Counted from the first letter of the stretch, positions 48,408 through 57,734 are shown. The stretch is 64,000 nucleotides of DNA from Bacillota bacterium (GCA_023459335.1 JAEWUO010000031.1:1-64000), one strand, 5' to 3'. The notes: generated by a model from the letters alone, not told the origin. Made by a program: numbers and translations.

Positions 48408-50516
48408 CGGATCGACTCCCAGCACGACCACCTGGACGACATCCCCGATGGACACCACTTCGGACGGGTGTTTGATGAAACGGTTGACGAGTTCGGAGAT
48501 ATGCACGAGCCCGTCCTGATGCACGCCGATGTCGACGAATACGCCGAAGTCGATCACGTTCCGCACGATTCCCGTGAGGACCATTCCGGGCACGAGGTCG
48601 TCCATGTCCATCACGTCCGTGCGCAGCACGGGCTTGGGCAGTTCGTCCCGAGGGTCGCGGCCTGGTTTGAGCAGTTCCTTGACCACGTCCCGGAGCGTCG
48701 GCAGGCCGACGCCGCACTCCGCGGCGAGCCTGCTTTCCCCAAACTGCTTCACCCGGTTCGGCAGTTCCGCGATTTTACCCGCCGAAACATCCGAAAGCGA
48801 ATAGCCAGTCAGGGACAGGAGCTTCTCCGCCGCGGCGTAGCTCTCCGGATGCACGCCTGTGTTGTCGAACACCAGCTTGCTCTCCGGCACGCGCAGAAAC
48901 CCCGCGCATTGTTCGAACGCCTTGGGCCCCATCTTCGGCACCTTCATGAGCTGCTTCCTGCCGGAAAACGCACCGTATTCCTCGCGGTAGGCGACGATGT
49001 TTTTCGCGAGCGTCTCGTTCAGGCCCGCAACCTGCTTTAAAAGCGAGGGCGAAGCGGTGTTCACGTCCACGCCCACGGCGTTGACGCAGTCCTCCACCAC
49101 GCCTTCCAGAGTTTCGGTCAGACGTTTTTGCGGCATGTCATGCTGATATTGTCCGACGCCGATGGCTTTCGGGTCGATCTTGACCAGCTCCGCAAGCGGG
49201 TCCTGCAAGCGCCGCGCGATCGATACCGCGGAGCGCAGGTTCACGTCGTACTGCGGAAACTCCTGAGCCGCGAGCTTGCTGGCGGAGTAGACGGAAGCGC
49301 CCGCCTCGCTGACGATCATATAACTCACACCGCGATTCCTGGCGATGAGTTCCACGGTCATCTGCTCCGTTTCGCGGGAGGCGGTGCCGTTGCCGATAGC
49401 GATATGCTCCACCACATGTTTTTTTACCAGCGCTTCCAGCTTCTCGATGGCTTCCTCCTTCTGCCGTTCGCCGAAAGTAGGATAGACCACGGCCGTGTCG
49501 AGCACTTTGCCGGTTCCGCTGACCACCGCGACTTTACAGCCGTTTCGGTAACCGGGATCGAGTCCCATGGTCACATGCCCCTTGACGGGCGGCTGGAGAA
49601 GAAGCGGCTTGAGGTTGAGCGCAAAGTTATGGATCGCACCTTCGTTGGCGAGGTCGGTCAGCGCGGCGCGCGTCTCCCGCTCGATCGAAGGAAAGATCAG
49701 GCGGTCGTAGGCGTCCTCCGCCGCGTCCTCTACGAGTTTAGTCGCGGAAGATCCCGGCTTGACGACGGCGCGTTTGACCGCGCCGACTGCTAGATCCCGC
49801 TCCAGATTCAGATTCACCTTAAGAAAACCCTCTTTTTCACCGCGGTTGATCGCGAGGATCTGGTGGCTCTGGAGCCTGCCGACCGGCTGGTCGAACTGAT
49901 AATAAAGCCGGTAGACGGAGTCCTCCTCCTTGGCGGCGGCGGAACCGATTTTTGCGCTCTTCGCAATCGCGTCCCGCAGTTTCTGACGGATGCCCGCATC
50001 GTCGGATACCGCTTCCGCGATGATGTCGGACGCGCCGGCGAGCGCTTCTTCGACCGTATTCACGCCTTTTTCCGGATCGATATACGCCTCCGCGAGCGTT
50101 TCCGGCGCAGGAAGGTTCCGCTCCTGCGAAAAGATTTGATTTGCCAGCGGCTCCAGCCCTTTCTCTTTCGCCACGGTCGCGCGGGTACGGCGCTTTTGTT
50201 TGTATGGACGGTAGAGGTCCTCGAGTACAGCGAGGGTTTTCGCCTCGTCGATCTGTTTTGCCAGTTCGTCCGTGAGCTTATCCTGCGCGGCAATCGAGTT
50301 TCTAATCTCTTCCCGCCGCTCGGCGAGGCTGCGCAGGTAGCCGAGCCGGTCTTCGAGGTTTCTTAAAACGGTATCGTCCATCGCGCCGTGCGCTTCCTTG
50401 CGGTACCGCGCGATGAACGGGATCGTATACCCTTCGTCGATGAGATCAACAACGTTTTTCACGTGCGCTTCGCTTTGGTTGAGTTCTCTTGCGAGGATCT
50501 GAATCTGCGTTTCCAT
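48357..50516 (-). CDS. tex: Tex-family S1 RNA-binding protein
   Basis: The 719-residue protein follows the Tex plan: N-terminal HTH-like region, the YqgF-like domain (GLDPGYRNGCKVAVV), a helix-hairpin-helix pair (NTASPSLLKQVAGLNETLAK) and a C-terminal S1 domain (PGMVLTGIVRNVIDFGVFVD). Tex binds nucleic acids and affects transcription and translation; its precise job is not settled. AAGGAG precedes ATG 50516. Confidence 0.92.
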   Translation of the reverse strand: METQIQILARELNQSEAHVKNVVDLIDEGYTIPFIARYRKEAHGAMDDTVLRNLEDRLGYLRSLAERREEIRNSIAAQDKLTDELAKQIDEAKTLAVLEDLYRPYKQKRRTRATVAKEKGLEPLANQIFSQERNLPAPETLAEAYIDPEKGVNTVEEALAGASDIIAEAVSDDAGIRQKLRDAIAKSAKIGSAAAKEEDSVYRLYYQFDQPVGRLQSHQILAINRGEKEGFLKVNLNLERDLAVGAVKRAVVKPGSSATKLVEDAAEDAYDRLIFPSIERETRAALTDLANEGAIHNFALNLKPLLLQPPVKGHVTMGLDPGYRNGCKVAVVSGTGKVLDTAVVYPTFGERQKEEAIEKLEALVKKHVVEHIAIGNGTASRETEQMTVELIARNRGVSYMIVSEAGASVYSASKLAAQEFPQYDVNLRSAVSIARRLQDPLAELVKIDPKAIGVGQYQHDMPQKRLTETLEGVVEDCVNAVGVDVNTASPSLLKQVAGLNETLAKNIVAYREEYGAFSGRKQLMKVPKMGPKAFEQCAGFLRVPESKLVFDNTGVHPESYAAAEKLLSLTGYSLSDVSAGKIAELPNRVKQFGESRLAAECGVGLPTLRDVVKELLKPGRDPRDELPKPVLRTDVMDMDDLVPGMVLTGIVRNVIDFGVFVDIGVHQDGLVHISELVNRFIKHPSEVVSIGDVVQVVVLGVDPSKKRISLSMKQVKSES

Positions 50517-50620
50517 GTATGCTCCTTGTTTCCGCGCGGGTTTCCAGCCCGTACGGTTTTTCCGCGCACTGTCTGATCGATTGTGCGTATGGTTATTCTA
50601 CCATAAACGAATCCCGCTCG

Positions 50621-50656
50621 GAAAAAAATAAGCGCGCGAACCCGGCTCACGCGCTT
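50621..50656 (-). terminator. Terminator after the EAL gene
   Basis: On the minus strand AAGCGCG (50656-50650) pairs with CGCGCTT (50636-50630), then TATTTTTTT. Confidence 0.75.
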
Positions 50657-50671
50657 TGGCAAAAAAGGCCT

Positions 50672-52417
50672 TCAGTCGCTCAGCTTGCCTTCGATAAAGC
50701 ACTTCAAATCACGCAGAGGCATCGGTTTTGCCTCAAAAAAGCCCTGCACGCGCTCGCATCCCGCTTCAAGCACAAACGCGAGCTGTTCCTGCGTTTCGAC
50801 CCCCTCGGCTACGATCTCCGCCCCGAACATATGCCCGAGGCGCACCATCGTCTCCGTCAGCGAGCCCGAACGCGGATCCTGTACAAACGATTTGTCGATC
50901 TTGAGCGTCGTGATCTCCAGGTCCTTGATATGGCTGAGCGAGGAATACCCCGTTCCAAAGTCGTCCAGTGCGATTCGAATGCCTTTTTCGTGCAGAGCGT
51001 TGAGCTTCTCAATGACGCTCATCTCGCGGTTGAGCAGGACCGACTCCGTCACTTCCAGTTCCAGCTGCTCGGGCGGCAGGCAGGTTTCCGCGAGCGTATT
51101 ATACACAAGGTCGGAAAACCCCTCCGTGGCAAGCTGCACGCCGGATACGTTGACCGCCATGAAAAAATCCGTATGGTATTGGTCGTTGATCTGGCGCAGC
51201 GTCCTGCAGGCCGTTTTCAGCACCCACGCGCCGAGCGGCAGAATCAGCCTGCTCTCCTCCGCCACGCCGATGAACTCCAGCGGCGAAGGATTATGCAGAC
51301 CGGCGTTATGCCACCGCAGCAGCGCTTCAAACCCCAGCGGGCGGCCGGTCGATGTCTTCACCTGCGGCTGAAAAAACAGTTCAAATTCCTTGTGCTCCAG
51401 CGCTTTGGGCAGTTCGTTGCGGATCTTTGTACGACGCAGCAGTTTCTGCGCAATCAGCTCGTTGAAAAATACGGTGTTCAGCCCGCTTTTTTTTGCCTGA
51501 TAGAGCGCGAGGTTCGCCTTCATGATCAGCTCGTCGCGCGAGGTCCCGTCCTTCGGATAACAGGATACTCCGCAGGTTGCGGAAATCATAAAATTGTTTC
51601 CCTCGATCTCTACCGGCGCGCGGATCGCCTTATGAACCCGCGCGAGCGTCTTCTGCGTACGCTGTGTGTCACATGAGGAAGGAAGCAGCAGCACGATATC
51701 GGTACCCGTCATGCTATAGACCGTATCCTCCACGGAACAGAGATCGCGGACCCGCTGCGCGACTGCGTGCATGATCTGATCGCTGAGCATGCTGCCGTAT
51801 GACGCAAGGATTTCCGCCAGGTTGTCCGGCGTAAAGATTGCGACCGAGAAGTGCTGCTTCTCGCATATGGATTCAATCTCGTGAAACGATTCATAAAGGC
51901 AGGCGCGGTTCGGCAGGCCAGTAATCGGTTCCTCGTGCGAAAGGCGATAGTTTTCATCCTGCTGCGCTTTGAGTTTCTCCGCGGTTTGTAATAACGATTC
52001 CCGTTCGCGCACGAATTGGGATACGTCGGTAATCGTGATCGCAAAATGGTCCGGATTTGGCGAATAGACGCGCGCGTTAAACCATTTGTCAAACGCCGCC
52101 GCATACTCCGTAAGCTGTTCGGAAACGCCGGTTTTCGCGACGCGGCCGAAGCACTCGATCCAGTAACTCTCCGTCAGCGGATAGACGCTCATCACATTTT
52201 TGCCGATGACATCAGCCCGCTTTTTCCCCGTTTCCTGTTCGAAGGTTTGATTCACAGCAAGAAAGATACAGTCCACCGGACGCGCGTTTTCATCATAGAC
52301 CATGCGATGGTAGGAAAACGGGCTGATCATGTTTTCCAGCAGCAGGATCAGTTCGTCCTTGGTTATGTTCTGTTCGGAAAAAAAGAAAAGATCTGACGCT
52401 TTGCCGGCTTGTCTCAT
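50672..52417 (-). CDS. PAS - degenerate GGDEF - EAL phosphodiesterase
   Basis: The 581-residue cytoplasmic protein likely degrades c-di-GMP. A PAS-like region (about 25-145) precedes a GGDEF-like domain whose motif is changed to GTDIV (SMTGTDIVLLLP), so it should not make c-di-GMP. The EAL domain is intact: GFEALLRW, NVSGVQL, LEVTES, DDFGTGYSSL, KIDKSFV and EGVET. ATG 52417 follows AAAGGGAAA; the longer start at 52525 overlaps the upstream gene end. It sits 104 bp after a diguanylate cyclase gene. Confidence 0.88.
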   Translation of the reverse strand: MRQAGKASDLFFFSEQNITKDELILLLENMISPFSYHRMVYDENARPVDCIFLAVNQTFEQETGKKRADVIGKNVMSVYPLTESYWIECFGRVAKTGVSEQLTEYAAAFDKWFNARVYSPNPDHFAITITDVSQFVRERESLLQTAEKLKAQQDENYRLSHEEPITGLPNRACLYESFHEIESICEKQHFSVAIFTPDNLAEILASYGSMLSDQIMHAVAQRVRDLCSVEDTVYSMTGTDIVLLLPSSCDTQRTQKTLARVHKAIRAPVEIEGNNFMISATCGVSCYPKDGTSRDELIMKANLALYQAKKSGLNTVFFNELIAQKLLRRTKIRNELPKALEHKEFELFFQPQVKTSTGRPLGFEALLRWHNAGLHNPSPLEFIGVAEESRLILPLGAWVLKTACRTLRQINDQYHTDFFMAVNVSGVQLATEGFSDLVYNTLAETCLPPEQLELEVTESVLLNREMSVIEKLNALHEKGIRIALDDFGTGYSSLSHIKDLEITTLKIDKSFVQDPRSGSLTETMVRLGHMFGAEIVAEGVETQEQLAFVLEAGCERVQGFFEAKPMPLRDLKCFIEGKLSD

Positions 52418-52521
52418 ACATTTTCCCTTTCTTTGGGTACAATGTCTGTGCCGTAACGAATCGGCCAAGGCGGATTTCGGCTTGTTCGGAGTCAACACGC
52501 GGCATTTGCGCCGCTCCGGAC

Positions 52522-53634
52522 TCAAGACATGCTTATATTGCCGACGCGGTTGCGGCCCGCGCGTTTTGCGGAATACAGCGCGCTGTCCGCCGCGTTCAGC
52601 AGTTCTTCGCGTGTCATGCCGTTATCCGGCAGCGCGGCGACTCCGAAAGAAAGGGTTACTTTTTCGATGCCATCCTCTTCCTGATTAAACGGGATGGTCT
52701 CCATTTTCGCGCGCAGCGCGTCCGCCCGCCGGTTCCCTTCCTCCAGGGAGCAATCCGGCATGATGAGGCAGAACTCGTCCCCCCCGTACCGGCACGCGAC
52801 GTCCGACGCGCGGATGTTCTGCATTAAAAAATGAGAGACCTTAACGAGCACCTTGTCGCCAAGCACATGCCCCACGCTGTCGTTGATCACTTTGAATCCG
52901 TCGATATCCGTCATGATCACCGAAAGCGACTGCTGTTTGCGAATGGCGCGCAAAATCTCGCGGTCGAACGTTTCCTCCATGTACCTGCGATTGAAAAGCC
53001 CCGAAAGAGAATCCCGCACCGAGAGCTCGCGCAGCTGGTTCTCGTCCGCGATCAGCTGGTTTCGCTGTTTTTCGATCTCCTGCAGCTGGCGGTTATTAGA
53101 AAACCCGTAAAGGATGCCGATGACCGCCGTAAACAGGATGAATGTCACGAGGCTCGGCCAGTTGATGGCGCGCAGCGCGGGGCTGAGCAGGATCGCCGCG
53201 ATCACTCCGCTCAACTGAATCGCGGCGATGATGATCGTCACGCGTTCCCGCAGCAGAATCGAGCAGAGCTGGATGGACATGCCGATATAGATCAGCGGCA
53301 CGAAATCGCCCGCGAGCACCGCCGGATCAAACAGGATGGATAGCCATGGCCCCAGCACCATGCAAATCGCCGTCAGCACTGTGGATGTACGATACCGCCC
53401 GCTGAGATTGAACGCGAGCGCGCCGGCTACCGTAATCTCAAGTCCGCCGAGCAGCAGCAGATAAAACAGAAGCCGTTCTCCCTGGTCAACCACGATGCAT
53501 AAAACAATTGTCGCAAGGATCAGGACGAGATAGATAAACTGGAAAATAAACAAATTCCCTGCGCTTCGCGCTTCGCTTTCCTCATGCCTGCGCTGAAACA
53601 ACGCAAGAAATGCGTCGATCTTTTTTATTTTCAT
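52522..53634 (-). CDS. Membrane diguanylate cyclase
   Basis: The 370-residue protein has six hydrophobic helices (about 25-185), a short coiled coil (NNRQLQEIEKQRNQLIADEN) and a GGDEF domain with intact motif (CRYGGDEFCLIMP). It should make c-di-GMP, opposing the EAL protein encoded next. ATG 53634 is preferred over the in-frame 53721 start, which would add a Trp- and Arg-rich non-conserved segment. Its ribosome site is weak. Confidence 0.87.
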   Translation of the reverse strand: MKIKKIDAFLALFQRRHEESEARSAGNLFIFQFIYLVLILATIVLCIVVDQGERLLFYLLLLGGLEITVAGALAFNLSGRYRTSTVLTAICMVLGPWLSILFDPAVLAGDFVPLIYIGMSIQLCSILLRERVTIIIAAIQLSGVIAAILLSPALRAINWPSLVTFILFTAVIGILYGFSNNRQLQEIEKQRNQLIADENQLRELSVRDSLSGLFNRRYMEETFDREILRAIRKQQSLSVIMTDIDGFKVINDSVGHVLGDKVLVKVSHFLMQNIRASDVACRYGGDEFCLIMPDCSLEEGNRRADALRAKMETIPFNQEEDGIEKVTLSFGVAALPDNGMTREELLNAADSALYSAKRAGRNRVGNISMS

Positions 53635-54235
53635 ACGAAAACTCAACTTCCCGGACCAGTTGGCTCGCAGTTCCCAACAAATCCTGTATCGCGCGCCGCT
53701 CTGCGGAACATTCTGATACATTTTTGATTACATTTTTGTTCCGGATGTGGATAATTTTCCTGTTTGTATTGTAATATTACTCGCGTCACTCGTCAACAGG
53801 GCGTCTTCGCATCCTTTCGCCCACCGTTTGCGGGCTGGAAAGAGCGGCTGGCTGCGCCTGCCGCTCTTTCTTATCGACTTTTTCACTCGTAAAAGTATTA
53901 TTACGGTTTCTTGTCCTTGCCTTTCGGCGGTTCTGGCGGACGTTTTCTATCCGGCGGCGGCAGCGGTTTTTCGTCCTTCTCCTTGAATGGGACTTTAATT
54001 CACCCTTGCGGTTTAATTTTTCTTTATTTTCGATGAATGATATCAGTAGTAAGCCGGCCGGCCGGTTTACTCTTGACAAATAAGGTTCATCCAAGCTTTG
54101 TTCTCCGTTTTGATCGTATTTTACATAATCGATCCTGCAAAATTGCAGGATGCGCTGCAATATCACGTTTCCCTCAGTTCCGGTTCACCGCGTAACAATC
54201 TTCGTTTTCTCAAAATCTTTTACGAAATATTTGCC
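53635..54235. other. Gene-free region
   Basis: No ORF here has a credible start, composition or family likeness. It contains a terminator-like hairpin, GAAAGAGCGG (53838-53847) with CCGCTCTTTC (53861-53870), and the 24-bp palindrome at 54048-54071. It may be a decayed gene or house a small RNA; I cannot support either. Confidence 0.5.
54048..54071. repeat. 24-bp near-perfect palindrome
   Basis: AGTAAGCCGGCC is followed directly by GGCCGGTTTACT, self-complementary but for one G-T pair. It lies 165 bp before the pckA promoter. Confidence 0.6.
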
Positions 54236-54264
54236 TTGCTTGAAAAAGAGGTGTATCATATATT
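54236..54264 (+). promoter_or_regulatory. pckA promoter
   Basis: TTGCTT (54236-54241), 17 bp, TATATT (54259-54264). The leader of about 260 nt contains a hairpin AAAAGCA-TCT-TGCTTTT (54383-54399) with a short T-run, a weak terminator candidate. Confidence 0.55.
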
Positions 54265-54530
54265 TGGTGAAAATTGCGCATGATATGTTTCACTGATTGA
54301 AAACGTCGATGGACCGGGACCCATCCCGAATATCGCGTTCGGCGCTTCATCGAAAGGAATTTTTGTTGTTTCGCCGCTTATCAAAAGCATCTTGCTTTTT
54401 GCAGTTTCACGTTCTCTGTCCGTCAAATTTACCGTCTGCGAGGGGATGTCCGTTGAACGTCAGTCCCGCGCCGGAGCGGTATCAGGTCAATTTGCAAGTT
54501 TCCAATTAGAGTAAGAAAGGTGCCGAAACA

Positions 54531-56327
54531 ATGACAAACAACAAAAAGCTGCTCGCATGGGTGAAGGAAGTCCAGGACATGTGCGAACCCGACCGCGTCT
54601 ACTGGTGCGACGGATCGCAGGAAGAAAACGACCGCCTGCTCGCCGAAATGGTAGCCAGCGGTTCCGCCACACAGCTCAATCAGGAAAAGCGCCCCGGATG
54701 CGTCCTGTTCCGCAGCGATCCTTCGGACGTTGCGCGCGTGGAAAACCGGACGTTCATCTCCAGCAAAAAGAAGGAGGATGCGGGTCCTACCAACAACTGG
54801 ATCGACCCCGCCGAACTCAAAAAAACCATGGGCGCCCTTTACAAGGGCTGCATGCACGGCCGTACCATGTATGTCATCCCCTTCTCGATGGGGCCCATCG
54901 GTTCGCCGATTTCCAAGATCGGCGTCGAGATCACGGACAGCGCATACGTTGTCACCAACATGCGCATCATGACCCGCATGGGCACCAAGGTTCTGGAGAC
55001 GCTTGGCGACGGCGAGTTCGTCCCATGCCTGCACTCCGTCGGCGCACCTCTGGAAAAGGGTGAAAAGGATGTTCCGTGGCCCTGCGCCCCGATCGAACAG
55101 AAATATATCAGCCACTTCCCCGAAGAGCGCCTGATCTGGTCCTACGGTTCCGGTTACGGCGGAAACGCGCTCCTTGGAAAGAAGTGCTTCGCGCTTCGCA
55201 TCGCATCCGTTCAGGCGCGTGACGAAGGCTGGCTGGCCGAGCATATGCTCATCCTCCGCCTCACCGATCCGCAGGGCAACAAGACCTACATCACCGGCGC
55301 GTTCCCGAGCGCCTGCGGCAAAACCAACCTCGCGATGCTGATCCCGACCATCCCCGGCTGGAAAGTCGAGACCATCGGCGACGACATCGCCTGGATGAAG
55401 TTCGGCAAGGACGGCCGCCTCTACGCCATCAACCCGGAATACGGCTTTTTCGGCGTCGCGCCCGGCACCTCGGACAACTCCAACTTTAACGCGATGCGCA
55501 GCATCGACAAAAACTCCATCTTCACCAATGTCGCGCTGACGGACGACGGCGACGTGTGGTGGGAGGGCATCGGCAAGCCCGCTCCCAAGCACGTCATCGA
55601 CTGGAAGGGCAAGGATTGGTCGCCTGATACGGCGGAAGCGCCGGCCGCGCATCCCAACGCCCGCTTCACCGCGCCCGCGTCGCAGTGCCCCTGCATCGCG
55701 CCCGAGTGGGAAGACCCCGCAGGCGTGCCTATTTCCGCCATCCTGATCGGCGGACGCCGCCCGCACACCATCCCGCTGGTTCACCAGAGCTTCGACTGGA
55801 CGCACGGCATCTTCTCCGGATCCATCATGGGTTCGGAAATCACCGCCGCCGCTATCTCCTCGAAGATCGGCCAGGTACGCCGCGATCCGTTTGCCATGCT
55901 GCCGTTCATCGGTTACAACGTGTGCGACTATCTGCAGCACTGGCTCGACGTCGGCGCAAAGACCACGCCGGACAAACTGCCGAAGATCTTCTACGTCAAC
56001 TGGTTCAGAAAGGGCGACGACGGCAAGTTCCTCTGGCCGGGCTTCGGCGAGAACAGCCGCGTGCTCAAGTGGATCGTCGAACGCGTCTCCGGCAAGGCGG
56101 ACGCGGTCAAGAGCGCCATCGGTTATCTGCCTAAAAAGGAAGACCTCTATCTCGACGGCCTCAACGTTTCCGACGCGGCCATGGAAGAGCTCTTCCACCT
56201 TGAAAAGGATGAATGGCTGGCGGAGGTCGAGTCCATCAAGGAGCACTACGCCAACTACGGCCCGAAGATGCCGAAGGAGCTCGTCGAGCAGCTTAAAGCG
56301 CTCGAAGCCCGCGTCAACGCGATGTAA
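54531..56327 (+). CDS. pckA: Phosphoenolpyruvate carboxykinase (GTP)
   Basis: It interconverts oxaloacetate and PEP with GTP/GDP. The 598-residue length and the P-loop GAFPSACGKTNLAML with reactive C262 mark the GTP-type enzyme, unlike the ATP-type usual in Bacillus. Other motifs are CMHGRTMYVIPFSMGP and IGDDIAWM (metal site). In anaerobes it can run toward oxaloacetate to feed succinate or propionate pathways. AGAAAGG precedes ATG 54531. It is monocistronic. Confidence 0.94.
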   Translation: MTNNKKLLAWVKEVQDMCEPDRVYWCDGSQEENDRLLAEMVASGSATQLNQEKRPGCVLFRSDPSDVARVENRTFISSKKKEDAGPTNNWIDPAELKKTMGALYKGCMHGRTMYVIPFSMGPIGSPISKIGVEITDSAYVVTNMRIMTRMGTKVLETLGDGEFVPCLHSVGAPLEKGEKDVPWPCAPIEQKYISHFPEERLIWSYGSGYGGNALLGKKCFALRIASVQARDEGWLAEHMLILRLTDPQGNKTYITGAFPSACGKTNLAMLIPTIPGWKVETIGDDIAWMKFGKDGRLYAINPEYGFFGVAPGTSDNSNFNAMRSIDKNSIFTNVALTDDGDVWWEGIGKPAPKHVIDWKGKDWSPDTAEAPAAHPNARFTAPASQCPCIAPEWEDPAGVPISAILIGGRRPHTIPLVHQSFDWTHGIFSGSIMGSEITAAAISSKIGQVRRDPFAMLPFIGYNVCDYLQHWLDVGAKTTPDKLPKIFYVNWFRKGDDGKFLWPGFGENSRVLKWIVERVSGKADAVKSAIGYLPKKEDLYLDGLNVSDAAMEELFHLEKDEWLAEVESIKEHYANYGPKMPKELVEQLKALEARVNAM

Positions 56328-56351
56328 GTTCCCTCGCGCAAACAGCACGTC

Positions 56352-56388
56352 AAAAGGGCGCATATCCAGCGGATATGCGCCCTTTTTT
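56352..56388 (+). terminator. pckA terminator
   Basis: AAAAGGGCGCATATCC (56352-56367) pairs with GGATATGCGCCCTTTT around AGC, with a T-run. Confidence 0.9.
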
Positions 56389-56449
56389 GCGCGAAACCGG
56401 CGGTTTTTCACTTGTATATGCAACATAAAAGAATATTCGCGAAAAAGAA

Positions 56450-56478
56450 TTGACAGCCAAATATCTTTATGGTATATT
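56450..56478 (+). promoter_or_regulatory. Strong promoter of the zinc-ribbon gene
   Basis: TTGACA (56450-56455), 17 bp, TATATT (56473-56478). Start expected near 56485, giving a 280-nt leader. Confidence 0.75.
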
Positions 56479-56507
56479 CATGCGGTATTCAAAATAATTG
56501 CTTTGAC

Positions 56508-56713
56508 CGCACATGTTTGCCGATCATCCGTTATTTGATGATTGACCGCATGTGTTTTTTGATAGGACGCTGTGGCGCAAGCCAAAGGGAAGTATTAATC
56601 GGTTGAGGGCATCTTGATCTCGCGAAAGCAAACGATCCTTTTTCGTTAAATTTCGAAGCCTCAAGCCGCCAACCCAAGCAAGGATGCAATCATTCGCCTT
56701 TCAGGGAATGTGA
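56508..56713 (+). ncRNA. Structured 5' leader with early terminator-like hairpin
   Basis: CACATG (56510-56515) pairs with CATGTG (56549-56554) and, inside, ATCATC (56523-56528) with GATGAT (56537-56542), followed by six T. Further on are TGGC-GCAA-GCCA, a GNRA-type hairpin, CGGTTGAGG against CCTCAAGCCG, and CAATCATTC against GAATGTGATTG (near 56679-56713). I do not recognise a known riboswitch class. Confidence 0.45.
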
Positions 56714-56763
56714 TTGAACGGGTACACCAGAACAAAACCAACAAAAAACGAAAGAGGTATTTC

Positions 56764-57033
56764 ATGTTCAGCGACAAAACCATCGTCTGCAAAGATTGCG
56801 GACAAAGCTTCACCTTCACAGCCAGCGAGCAGGAATTCTACGCGGAAAAGGGTTTCACCAACGAACCCCAGCGCTGCAAGTCCTGCCGTACGGCCCGCAA
56901 GCAGAGCTCGCCCCGCGGCGGCGATCGTCAGATGTATGACGCCGTCTGCGCCGGCTGCGGCAAACCCTGCAAGGTTCCCTTCCAGCCCCGTTCGGATCGT
57001 CCGGTCTACTGCTCCGATTGCTTCCGCAAGTAA
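56764..57033 (+). CDS. Zinc-ribbon CxxC protein
   Basis: The 89-residue protein has two zinc ribbons: CKDCGQSF with CKSC (N-terminal), and CAGCGKPC with YCSDCF (C-terminal, CxxC-x17-CxxC type). Such proteins are common and abundant in Clostridia and anaerobes, with unknown role; nucleic-acid binding is possible given the basic middle (RTARKQSSPRGG). AAAGAGG precedes ATG 56764; the in-frame start at 56710 is less likely. Confidence 0.85.
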   Translation: MFSDKTIVCKDCGQSFTFTASEQEFYAEKGFTNEPQRCKSCRTARKQSSPRGGDRQMYDAVCAGCGKPCKVPFQPRSDRPVYCSDCFRK

Positions 57034-57050
57034 TTGATCTGAAGCGCAAT

Positions 57051-57078
57051 GCGCCCTTCGCAAGAGGGGCGTTTTTTT
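57051..57078 (+). terminator. Terminator after the zinc-ribbon gene
   Basis: CGCCCTT (57052-57058) pairs with AGGGGCG (57065-57071), followed by seven T. Confidence 0.8.
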
Positions 57079-57109
57079 ATCCGGATTTCGCACACTCAAA
57101 GGAGGCAGC

Positions 57110-57586
57110 ATGCTTACGAATGGCAAAGGCGACCTCGACGGCGTCGCCATCATCAAAAAGCTGGACGACGTTCCCGAACTCAAAGAGCAGCTGATTACCA
57201 TATACGAAACAAAAAACCATCAGGAAGTTTCGCGGTTCAGTCTTCTGCTGGCAGAACACATTCTGTCGCTGACAAATACGCCAAAAAACGAAACGATCGG
57301 ATCCTGCTTCACCGTCAGCCGCGCCTGGCAGGAAGGCAAAGTGAAATTTCAGCAGGCGCGGCAGGTCGCCTTCGCGCTGCACCGGCTCGCGCGGGAGGAA
57401 CCCGACCCCATCCGTGTGAAAGTCTATCGCGTGCTGGGTCAGGTCGCCGCGACCCCGCATGTCAAGCGGCACGCTCTGGTCGCCGCCGATTACGCGATAA
57501 AGTTAATCAATATGCTTTACCCAGGCGATTTCGACGCGGTCAGAATTGAGCGAGAAACGCAGATTTCGCTGATGCAAAGCGTATAG
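57110..57586 (+). CDS. Imm5-like putative immunity protein
   Basis: The 158-residue helical protein resembles the putative immunity family with an Imm5-like domain. The hallmark is WQEGKVKFQQARQVAFALHR, then LAREEPDP, then LGQVAATPHVKRHALVAADYAIK. In known cases such proteins protect against polymorphic toxins. No toxin gene is adjacent, so it may be an orphan or have another role. AAAGGAGG lies four bases before ATG 57110. Confidence 0.7.
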   Translation: MLTNGKGDLDGVAIIKKLDDVPELKEQLITIYETKNHQEVSRFSLLLAEHILSLTNTPKNETIGSCFTVSRAWQEGKVKFQQARQVAFALHRLAREEPDPIRVKVYRVLGQVAATPHVKRHALVAADYAIKLINMLYPGDFDAVRIERETQISLMQSV

Positions 57587-57605
57587 CGCAATCCACCGAC
57601 GTGAT

Positions 57606-57734
57606 CCGTCACAGAAACTTTACTTCCTCAAAAATATACGCGCAAGCTTGATCCGCTCCTCCGTCACAGAAACTTTGCTTCCTCAAAGATATACGCGCAA
57701 GCCTGATCCGCTCCTCCGTCACAGAAACTTTACT
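57606..57734. repeat. 55-bp tandem repeat, 2.3 copies
   Basis: Units start at 57606, 57661 and 57716 with CCGTCACAGAAACTTT. The first two share the rest with a few changes, including ATATACGCGCAAGC; the third is partial and runs into the -35 of the helicase promoter. Confidence 0.92.

Noticed and set aside
50672..52417. Second active diguanylate cyclase
   Set aside because: Its GGDEF motif is GTDIV, so synthesis is unlikely.
54429..56426. Minus-strand ORF opposite pckA (665 codons)
   Set aside because: Shadow frame of the PEP carboxykinase gene with no domain likeness.
56570..56700. c-di-GMP-I riboswitch in the zinc-ribbon leader
   Set aside because: GGACGC and GNRA loops look similar at first, but the conserved core order of that class is not present.
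57606..57734. CRISPR array at the 55-bp repeats
   Set aside because: Whole units repeat without unique spacers, so this is a tandem duplication.
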